Assembly: GCA_027023175.1 (NCBI GenBank)
Contig: JALVWW010000330.1
Location: 1-5,947, forward strand
Length of the DNA stretch: 5,947 bases
Origin: Campylobacterales bacterium
GTDB taxonomy: Bacteria; Campylobacterota; Campylobacteria; Campylobacterales; JALSKU01
Direction: 5' to 3'
The notes below the pieces were generated by a model. The model was given only the letters and a program-made list of their open reading frames with translations, did not search any database and was not told the origin of the DNA. Both the position numbers and the translations under genes were made by a program. Positions 1 through 5,582 of this stretch are shown here, one piece after another. How positions within the stretch are numbered: position 1 is the stretch's first letter; each line of letters starts with the position of its first letter.

Positions 1-502
1 AATCTCTTGAACTTTTGGTAGAGGTAAAAATAGGAGTTAAAAGTTTTAAAAAATCAGCCTGTATTTTTGAGATATAAATTCCCTCACTTGCATATCTAAA
101 AGCCGGTTTTATAAGCTCATCCATAGGTAAAGAGCAAAGGTCTTGATATATTTGCCAAACACCTTTTATGACTCCTGGAACCGCAATAGATCCACATCCT
201 ATATGAAACTCTTGGATAGTTGTTCCAAAATCCACATCTATAGGGAAAAATTCAGGCTCTTCTATATTTTTTGGAGGTACATCCACAAAAAAGTCATATA
301 TCATAGGTTTAGCACCGACTTTTGCACTAAGCATAAAGCCGCCACCAGCTAAACTTGTCAGTATCGGCTCACAAAGAGGAGCAGCTAACAAACAAGCCAC
401 CATAGCATCATAGGCATTGCCGCCTTTTTTTAGTATCTCTTCACCCGCTTTTGCGGTATTTATATCTCCCGCACTTATCACACCTAACAATTTTTTACTC
501 AT
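1..502 (-). CDS. ggt: Gamma-glutamyltransferase family protein, N-terminal part (cut by window edge)
   Basis: The first 167 residues of a protein of the gamma-glutamyltransferase (GGT) family; the rest, including the autoprocessing Thr and the small subunit, lies beyond the left edge. Family members cleave gamma-glutamyl bonds (glutathione and similar compounds) or transfer the gamma-glutamyl group. Recognisable large-subunit motifs are GGNAYDA (27-33), EPILTSLAGGGFML (45-58), GSIAVPGVIKG (104-114) and PAFRYASEG (133-141). Translation starts at ATG 502-500, which overlaps the TGA of the upstream ligase gene (ATGA); AGGA at 508-511 lies 5 nt upstream, so coupled translation is likely. No signal peptide is visible (it begins MSKKLLGVISAGD), unlike periplasmic GGTs, so a cytoplasmic location is inferred. 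Where E. coli GGT has DFREMAP, with the Arg that holds the substrate carboxylate, this protein has DFFVDVP. It may therefore belong to a GGT-like subgroup with different substrates. Family assignment is firm; the reaction is not. Confidence 0.9.
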   Translation of the reverse strand, partial: MSKKLLGVISAGDINTAKAGEEILKKGGNAYDAMVACLLAAPLCEPILTSLAGGGFMLSAKVGAKPMIYDFFVDVPPKNIEEPEFFPIDVDFGTTIQEFHIGCGSIAVPGVIKGVWQIYQDLCSLPMDELIKPAFRYASEGIYISKIQADFLKLLTPIFTSTKSSRD

Positions 503-1584
503 AGCAGTCCTAACTTCTCCACTTCTTTAAAATCTTTTGTCTCTTCATATACTCTCATCTGCCTTAGTGCTAACTCTTCCTTATCGGCTAACTCTTTTAA
601 TTTTATTATATCATCTTCAGTTTTTAGCTTTGTAAATATGCCCTCTTTTTCCATACGATTTACCAAATCCAAAAAATGCTCTCTCATAGTTGTTACCGTA
701 TCATTATTTTGAAATACTCCGTCAAGCCCATGACGAAGTGCATTCCATCTGTTTTGCAAAAGTATTTGATGAGGAATTCTTTTTAGCTCTTGGTTTTGCG
801 AAAAGAGAGATAAAGCTTGAAAAAGCACAACCAAAAGCCTAAGTCTTTCAAAGTCATTACTCGCATCACATATCCTTATCTCCAATGTTCCGAATTTTGG
901 ACTGATTCTTAGATCCCACCATATATCTTTTGCACTCTTTATAGTACCGGCATTTTGCATCTTTTCATACAAATCTCTCATCTTTGAAAAATTTTCAAAA
1001 TAGCTTGACTGTCCCGCTCTTGGTAATTGTTCAAAGATTTTTGCTCTATAAGATAAAAGTCTGGCATCCTCACCGTTAAAGTATGGAGAGTTTGAGCTAA
1101 GAGCTAAAAATAGAGGTAAAAACTCTAAAGAGAAGTTATATGCCCTCATAGCCTCAACACTAGAAGGTAAAGCGACATGGATATGAAAGCCACATATATG
1201 AAATCTTGAAAGAAGTATCCCGTACTCTTTGGCAAAAGCATCATATCTTTCATCATTTACATACTCTAAAGGGTCTATCTTGTATGAGTGTGAGCCCGAA
1301 GTCGCTATACAAAGACCGTCATCTTTTATCACATTTTTAAGATAATCTATCTGCTCTTTAAGCTCATTTACTACTCCAAAAGATGTCTGACAAACAGGAG
1401 TAACAAACTCTACCATACACTCAAGGAACTCTTGATGTATTTTTTCTTTATATTCAGGCTCAAACCTCTCTCGTATCTTTGAGGAGTAATTTTTTAGCTC
1501 CAAAGTATCTCTATCTTGCAGTCTAGCTTCTAACTCCGCTCCTACGGCATATCCTTTGTGACCTCTCCATGACTTAAAATACAT
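499..1584 (-). CDS. GCS2/YbdK-type glutamate-cysteine ligase (carboxylate-amine ligase)
   Basis: A 361-residue enzyme of the GCS2 family, ATP-dependent ligases that join the gamma-carboxyl of glutamate to an amine, classically cysteine, in the cytoplasm. Family landmarks appear in order: GAELEARL (15-22, metal/ATP-binding acids), ECMVEFVTP (55-63), SGSHSY (96-101), CGFHIHVALPS (131-141), SSNSPYFNG (163-171), WWDLRISPKFGTLEIRICD (222-240) and QNRWNALRHGLDG (277-289). The length is normal for the family. I chose ATG at 1584-1582 over the TTG directly before it: the strong GAGGAG at 1591-1596 is 6 nt from ATG but only 3 nt from TTG. The stop codon overlaps the start of the GGT-family gene, so the two form an operon for making and processing gamma-glutamyl compounds. 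Whether the acceptor is cysteine, giving gamma-glutamylcysteine for glutathione, or another amine cannot be read from the sequence. No glutathione synthetase gene is in the window. Confidence 0.9.
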   Translation of the reverse strand: MYFKSWRGHKGYAVGAELEARLQDRDTLELKNYSSKIRERFEPEYKEKIHQEFLECMVEFVTPVCQTSFGVVNELKEQIDYLKNVIKDDGLCIATSGSHSYKIDPLEYVNDERYDAFAKEYGILLSRFHICGFHIHVALPSSVEAMRAYNFSLEFLPLFLALSSNSPYFNGEDARLLSYRAKIFEQLPRAGQSSYFENFSKMRDLYEKMQNAGTIKSAKDIWWDLRISPKFGTLEIRICDASNDFERLRLLVVLFQALSLFSQNQELKRIPHQILLQNRWNALRHGLDGVFQNNDTVTTMREHFLDLVNRMEKEGIFTKLKTEDDIIKLKELADKEELALRQMRVYEETKDFKEVEKLGLL

Positions 1585-1590
1585 CAAAAA

Positions 1591-1596
1591 CTCCTC
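1591..1596 (-). promoter_or_regulatory. Ribosome binding site of the GCS2-type ligase
   Basis: The minus strand reads GAGGAG, then TTTTTG, then ATG. This strong Shine-Dalgarno decides the start: ATG at 1584 is at good spacing, while the TTG at 1587 is too close. Confidence 0.75.
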
Positions 1597-1614
1597 AAAA
1601 TTTACTACTACATT

Positions 1615-1620
1615 ATTATA
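1615..1620 (-). promoter_or_regulatory. -10 box of the ligase-GGT operon
   Basis: The minus strand reads TGCTATAATAATG, a perfect TATAAT. Transcription would start near 1608, giving a leader of about 25 nt that includes the GAGGAG site. No clear -35 hexamer is seen upstream, which is common in Campylobacterota sigma-70 promoters. The box lies in the 1588-1759 intergenic gap. Apart from this box and the ligase ribosome binding site I see no gene in that gap and no convincing hairpin-plus-T-run terminator, so readthrough from the restriction-modification genes into this operon is possible. Confidence 0.55.
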
Positions 1621-1759
1621 GCATAAACTATAATATGGATATCTCTAAAAACCCTATGCACTGATAGCTTTAATAGACTGTATTATACATAAGTATATGT
1701 TTGCATATTATCGTAGTGGTATAAGTTTTGGTTATCTGTTTTTCAAAATAATATCTAGC

Positions 1760-2425
1760 TTATTCCAATTTAATCCAAATATGGTATAAATATATTTCAT
1801 TTCCACTTATTCTTAAGTGTTTAGATATGTATGTTGCATACACAGTATCTATTTTTTCTATTTGTAGCAATTCATTACTATTCCAAACTACACCTATAGT
1901 AGAACCATTTATTTCTTCATTTATATAGTTATTAATTCTATTATGCCAAGTATTAAAATTATCCGATTGAACATATCCCGACATTCCTGCACACAATAAC
2001 TCTTTTGCATGAATTTCTTTTTTAAATCGTTCTATTCCCCCTTGATTATTATTTGCAATATATTCTTTTTTTCTACGATTATAATTGCTAATACTAGTAT
2101 CTAATCTTTTTGCTTCTATAGCAAAAAATCTTGTTGAGCTATCACCTTTTGTATAAATGCCGATATCAATTGTGGCAGAATTTCCGCTTATTGGATGTTC
2201 AATATCTTCATGCATAAATTGAAATAATTTATGATCGTCCATGATCCTTACAAACAAATGGTTTAACCCTTTTTCAACTCTGATACCTTCCATTTTGGCA
2301 ATAGAAATAAAATCAGGTAGTTTCATTTTAATATATTCTATAACTTTTGTTATTGACTTTTTGTGTTCAAGTTGTGTCAAATTATTTTGTATAGAATTAC
2401 TTTGCGAGATGCTATCACTTAACAT
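1760..2425 (-). CDS. Putative PD-(D/E)XK-fold nuclease, partner of the adjacent methyltransferase
   Basis: A 221-residue protein not recognised by name. It carries a signature typical of PD-(D/E)XK restriction nucleases: Asp87 in ATIDIGIY (84-91), followed by FFAIEAKRLD (100-109) with Glu104 and Lys106. An upstream acidic patch, HEDIEHP (72-78), could supply another metal ligand. A later stretch, GGIERFKKEIHA (129-140) followed by AGMSGYVQ (146-153), resembles a conserved helix-plus-strand region I associate with small defence nucleases. There is no membrane segment or signal peptide, so it is cytoplasmic. The methyltransferase stop and this start form TGATG, indicating one transcript and coupled translation. 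The preferred start is ATG 2425 rather than the TTG just before it, because the weak GGGG at 2431-2434 is 5 nt from ATG. The inferred role is the cleaving subunit of a restriction-modification system. The fold call rests on motif reading only; other nuclease functions are possible. Confidence 0.7.
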   Translation of the reverse strand: MLSDSISQSNSIQNNLTQLEHKKSITKVIEYIKMKLPDFISIAKMEGIRVEKGLNHLFVRIMDDHKLFQFMHEDIEHPISGNSATIDIGIYTKGDSSTRFFAIEAKRLDTSISNYNRRKKEYIANNNQGGIERFKKEIHAKELLCAGMSGYVQSDNFNTWHNRINNYINEEINGSTIGVVWNSNELLQIEKIDTVYATYISKHLRISGNEIYLYHIWIKLE

Positions 2426-5316
2426 CAATACCCCATTTTAACTAAATCTGCAAATGTTTCATCTGCATCTCTTACTGCAATAGATTTTAGCCAAAAACGA
2501 TACTGTTTAGGCTTTATAAAATATATTGTATTTTTGTCATATAATCTTAGTATTTTGGTTACATATACACTATTGCCAATTCTACTCTTTACAACAGTAT
2601 CAATATCCTCATCAGATAATTTGACATCATAAAATATGGAATTGTTTGGCTTATTTTTATAATAAAAAGAGTTTACAATATATGAATCACTTTCAAATAT
2701 TTTATAAGGTTTAAAATTATCATAAACAGTATTTAGAGTATCAGAAAAAACATTTTGATATTCTCGTAATTGCCTGTTTGTTGCTTTTTTTAAAAGTGGA
2801 GAATTTTTTTTGCCTTTACAAAAATCAAGCATATAATCTAGCACATCATCTATAAAGTGCTGATCGGTTGTTGTGATAGGAAGTTTATCAATATTCTCAC
2901 TATATGGAATATTGTCAATATCCTTTTTTAATAAACTTGTTGCTCGACTAACACCTGCTTGAGAACTTATAGATGCTAAAAAAAACATATATATTTTTCC
3001 ATTTAGTTCTAAGTTTTTTGCTATTTGTTTTAATTTCTCAACATCATTTAAAGGAGAATATATTCCAATTGTATCATGTGTAAATACTAAATAGTCATCC
3101 CTCATTTCATAAATAATTTTTTTATCATCAAGTTTCTCTTTTATTAATAAATGTGGTGGCATAAAAATATTCTTATTTCTTTTTTTATCTCTATGAAAAT
3201 GTGTTTCTTGTAATTTATATATTTTAGTATTATCTATTCCAATCTTTGTCCATGAATTTGCTGGTAAAAAATCTTTATTTGTTATATGATAAGCATTGTT
3301 ATGTTTTTCCTTGTATTTATCTTTCCCGTTTATCTGTATTCCTTCAGAATAAGCCCACTCATCTTGTTCAACTTTTTCTTTTAAATATTCGCCTAGTTTG
3401 GGTAATGAGTCTAATTTCTTAACAATATCTTTTGTTCTTCCACCACCCATAAGGTTGCATTTCCAAATACTTTTTTGGGTAAGTGCTTCTTTGTATGATA
3501 CTCGGTGAAAATCATAATGTGTTAAATCAAAATAGATTTTTTCTTTTGCAGTAAATGTTTCTCTAACTGTAACATGCAAAATGTTATTTTTATCTAATAC
3601 AGGAGATTTTTTCTGAAAAAAGAGTGTTGAAACAGCCACATTTGCACCGCTTCCTTTTCTTTTAAAAAGTGAGTTATTTAGGCAAGCAAAGTCTATCACT
3701 TGGGCACATAAATATTTTTTCAACAAATAATTTCTAAATTCAAAAACATTATTATTGTACAAAAATGCAGAAGGTTGAACTAAACAAATATATGCATCAT
3801 TTTTTAGAAACTTAAAACTTTGCTCTAAAAAAAATAAAGCCAACTGCTTATCTGGTAATTTTAGGTTTTTATTATTAATTTTGGGTCTTAGCTTCTCTTC
3901 TTGTTTATCTAATTTTGTAAAATGAACAGAATTGGTATTTGATTTGAATGGAGGATTCCCTAAAACTAAATCAAATTTATTTAAATTTCTTTTATCTTGT
4001 ACATATTCAAAAAAATCTTTATGTAGAATATTGCCGGTATCTTCAAGATTGTCAAATTTTAATTCATTCCATATTGCATCCGGTTGCAAAGTATCACAAA
4101 GAGCCAAAGACAAACTAAACATAGATAATTGCACAGCACCTTTTTCTGTATCAATACCATAAATATTATCCTTGATAAGCTTTTTGGCAGTTTTTACTGA
4201 TGGCTTTTTCCATCCATTTTGAATTATCCACCACTGAATAAGCCGCTTGTAAACACCTACTAAAAATACTCCTGATCCACAAGCTGGATCGATAACCTTA
4301 AAAGATTTTTTAGGTTTATCAATCGGCATTATTTCATCTATCATAAAATCAACTAAAATAGGTGGGGTATAAACAATACCTTTATTCTCTCCTGTTTCTG
4401 TTTTTAGAAATAGCTCATAAATATTACTAATTAGTTCAATCGGTAAATCTTTAAAAGAGTAAATACTCCAAAGCAATAACTGTCTTCCTTGCTTATTGCC
4501 CTGTAAAAAATATTGAAATTCACTTAAATCATTGTTTTCTATTTCACTTCTTTCTATATCAGTAAGTTTAAAAATCCCTCCGTTAAAATGCTGACTTAAA
4601 TCATTAAAAAGCTTAATTAAACTTTTACTATCTGAAAAAATATCAACAAATGAATTTGCATTGTCTTTAAACTTTTTCCAATAATCTTTTTTGAAGACAC
4701 CTCTTTCCTCCATATATTTTAATAAGATACTTTTCATAAAAAGACTATCGGTTGTCTTCTGAGACAAGATATTTTCATCAATCAATCTTTTTCTTTCTTT
4801 TTTAAGCTCGTCTAATAATATCTCATATACACTGTTTGAATATTGAAAATTATGAGCATATTTTGTTGACCAAAAAGCACCGGAATCAAACATATTGGCT
4901 TTAAATTCACTTATAATATTTGAGGTCATATTTATTATTTCAAGTGGGCTAACTGGCTTTAGATCACCATTTTCAATATTTGGCTTTTCTAAGCAGTTAA
5001 AAACTTTTATTTCTGTAGCTTCTATTAAAAAGAACATGGGAACTTTATAAGCATTCCAAAGTTGCTTATGAAGTTTTGATAAATCTTCTATATTGTATTG
5101 ATTATTAGTATTATTGTAAATGTAAATTAATGGTTTTAATCTATTACTACTTTTTACAAAGTATATCGCTGTTGGCTTATATTGTTTTGCTTCATTTAAA
5201 TAAATTTTTACTTCTAAATTATCTGTATAAGAATCTAAAAAATATAGTCCACTATCAGTTTCATCTTTTAACATACCAAGTTTATTTAAACATTGTTCAA
5301 ATAAAGATGCACTCAT
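2425..5316 (-). CDS. Eco57I-like N6-adenine DNA methyltransferase (restriction-modification)
   Basis: A 963-residue protein with a central gamma-class N6-adenine methyltransferase. It transfers a methyl group from S-adenosylmethionine to adenine in a target DNA sequence. The motifs are NKGIVYTP (311-318, motif X region), VIDPACGSGVFL (341-352, motif I, AdoMet binding), IYGIDTEKGAVQLS (385-398, motif II), LVLGNPPF (450-457, catalytic motif IV) and a motif VIII-like segment around QPSAFLYN (514-521). Residues 1-130 form a separate N-terminal domain (AIYFVKSSNRLKPLIYIY, then LHKQLWN) with no clear PD-(D/E)XK catalytic set. The region after about 600 probably reads the target sequence, and the end (KPKQYRFWLKS...RDADETFADL) looks like a family-specific tail. 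The length fits type IIG/Eco57I-like fusions, but nuclease activity probably comes from the next gene, with which it overlaps as TGATG. ATG 5316 is preceded by AAGG at 5323-5326, 6 nt away. The gene is much AT-richer than the ligase operon, suggesting horizontal transfer. Recognition site unknown. Confidence 0.9.
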   Translation of the reverse strand: MSASLFEQCLNKLGMLKDETDSGLYFLDSYTDNLEVKIYLNEAKQYKPTAIYFVKSSNRLKPLIYIYNNTNNQYNIEDLSKLHKQLWNAYKVPMFFLIEATEIKVFNCLEKPNIENGDLKPVSPLEIINMTSNIISEFKANMFDSGAFWSTKYAHNFQYSNSVYEILLDELKKERKRLIDENILSQKTTDSLFMKSILLKYMEERGVFKKDYWKKFKDNANSFVDIFSDSKSLIKLFNDLSQHFNGGIFKLTDIERSEIENNDLSEFQYFLQGNKQGRQLLLWSIYSFKDLPIELISNIYELFLKTETGENKGIVYTPPILVDFMIDEIMPIDKPKKSFKVIDPACGSGVFLVGVYKRLIQWWIIQNGWKKPSVKTAKKLIKDNIYGIDTEKGAVQLSMFSLSLALCDTLQPDAIWNELKFDNLEDTGNILHKDFFEYVQDKRNLNKFDLVLGNPPFKSNTNSVHFTKLDKQEEKLRPKINNKNLKLPDKQLALFFLEQSFKFLKNDAYICLVQPSAFLYNNNVFEFRNYLLKKYLCAQVIDFACLNNSLFKRKGSGANVAVSTLFFQKKSPVLDKNNILHVTVRETFTAKEKIYFDLTHYDFHRVSYKEALTQKSIWKCNLMGGGRTKDIVKKLDSLPKLGEYLKEKVEQDEWAYSEGIQINGKDKYKEKHNNAYHITNKDFLPANSWTKIGIDNTKIYKLQETHFHRDKKRNKNIFMPPHLLIKEKLDDKKIIYEMRDDYLVFTHDTIGIYSPLNDVEKLKQIAKNLELNGKIYMFFLASISSQAGVSRATSLLKKDIDNIPYSENIDKLPITTTDQHFIDDVLDYMLDFCKGKKNSPLLKKATNRQLREYQNVFSDTLNTVYDNFKPYKIFESDSYIVNSFYYKNKPNNSIFYDVKLSDEDIDTVVKSRIGNSVYVTKILRLYDKNTIYFIKPKQYRFWLKSIAVRDADETFADLVKMGY

Positions 5317-5337
5317 TTTAAACCTTAGTTTTTTAGA

Positions 5338-5343
5338 ATTATA
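5338..5343 (-). promoter_or_regulatory. -10 box of the methyltransferase-nuclease operon
   Basis: The minus strand reads GATATAATTC, a perfect TATAAT. The predicted transcript would begin near 5331, leaving about 15 nt of leader that holds the AAGG ribosome binding site at 5323-5326. The upstream flank is A/T-rich with A-tracts and has no clear -35 box. The sequence is so AT-rich that a chance match is possible. Confidence 0.45.
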
Positions 5344-5372
5344 TCAAAATTTTACAAATATTTTTTCTTCTA

Positions 5373-5438
5373 TTATTTAAACTTTTTAAAAAGCTCTTGC
5401 ATAACATCATTTGGAGTTTTGGCAAAAAAAGATAACAT
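5373..5438 (-). CDS. Candidate small protein or leader peptide, 21 residues
   Basis: A short reading frame beginning MLSFFAKTPNDVMQEL and ending in a Lys/Phe-rich tail before TAA. It is worth listing because it has a full set of expression signals: AAAAAGG with AAGG at 5444-5447, 5 nt before ATG, and a TATAAT box at 5466-5471. The peptide could form an amphipathic helix with a basic end. It lies upstream of the methyltransferase gene on the same strand, 56 bp away, and that gene has its own candidate -10 box in between. It could be a genuine small protein, a leader peptide, or the surviving 5' end of a gene whose remainder was replaced when the restriction-modification cassette arrived. I recognise no family, and a frame this short can also occur by chance. 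Confidence 0.35.
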   Translation of the reverse strand: MLSFFAKTPNDVMQELFKKFK

Positions 5439-5465
5439 ATTAACCTTTTTAAATATTTTTTCTAT

Positions 5466-5471
5466 ATTATA
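5466..5471 (-). promoter_or_regulatory. -10 box upstream of the 21-residue frame
   Basis: The minus strand reads TAGCTATAATATAG, a perfect TATAAT. Transcription would begin near 5459, about 20 nt before the small frame's ATG, and could also run on into the methyltransferase operon. It is divergent to the gap-like promoter at 5525-5530. Confidence 0.45.
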
Positions 5472-5524
5472 GCTAAAATATTATCTATATCAAAGTGAGA
5501 AAAAATATATAGTTGAAAATATGG

Positions 5525-5530
5525 TATAAT
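5525..5530 (+). promoter_or_regulatory. -10 box of the GAPDH-family gene
   Basis: The plus strand reads ATGGTATAATCCG, a perfect TATAAT. The predicted transcript starts near 5537, about 12 nt before the AAGG at 5549-5552 and 23 nt before the GTG start. The AT-rich upstream flank (5493-5520) has no recognisable -35 box at the right spacing. Confidence 0.55.
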
Positions 5531-5550
5531 CCGCTTGAAATTACGAATAA

Positions 5551-5582
5551 GGTGGCAAGGTGGCAAGGTGGCAAGGTGGCAA
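5551..5582 (+). repeat. Four perfect tandem copies of the 8-mer GGTGGCAA at the 5' end of the GAPDH-family gene
   Basis: Units lie at 5551-5558, 5559-5566, 5567-5574 and 5575-5582, all identical. The preceding AA makes each unit read AAGGTGGC, so every unit offers both a Shine-Dalgarno-like AAGG and a GTG. Because 8 is not a multiple of 3, successive GTGs fall in different frames, and only the one at 5560-5562 is in frame with the downstream gene. Short perfect tandem repeats of this kind are prone to slipped-strand copy-number change. Confidence 0.95.

Noticed and set aside
143..352. 69-codon open frame on the plus strand
   Set aside because: It lies wholly antisense to the GGT-family gene, which has clear family motifs; the peptide shows no domain and no good ribosome binding site.
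1687..1700. Short inverted repeat ACATA-AGTA-TATGT in the gap between the nuclease gene and the ligase operon
   Set aside because: The stem is only five A/T-rich pairs and no T-run follows in either direction, so it is not a credible terminator or operator.
2241..2441. 66-codon open frame on the plus strand
   Set aside because: Antisense to the nuclease gene; its hydrophobic character comes from the AT-rich complement of that gene.
3932..4162. 76-codon open frame on the plus strand
   Set aside because: Antisense to the catalytic region of the methyltransferase, whose NPPF motif lies on the other strand.
5130..5321. 63-codon open frame on the plus strand, hydrophobic
   Set aside because: Antisense to the methyltransferase N-terminus; composition is explained by AT-richness.
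5382..5393. Perfect palindrome CTTTTTAAAAAG
   Set aside because: It has no loop, is pure low-complexity A/T apart from its ends, and is explained by Leu-Phe-Lys-Lys codons of the small frame.
5513..5518. TTGAAA as a -35 box for the GAPDH-family gene
   Set aside because: It lies only 6 nt from the TATAAT, far short of the roughly 17 nt spacing needed.
5551..5582. CRISPR array or integration site interpretation of the tandem repeat
   Set aside because: Units are 8 bp and directly adjacent, with no spacers, and no cas or integrase gene is present.
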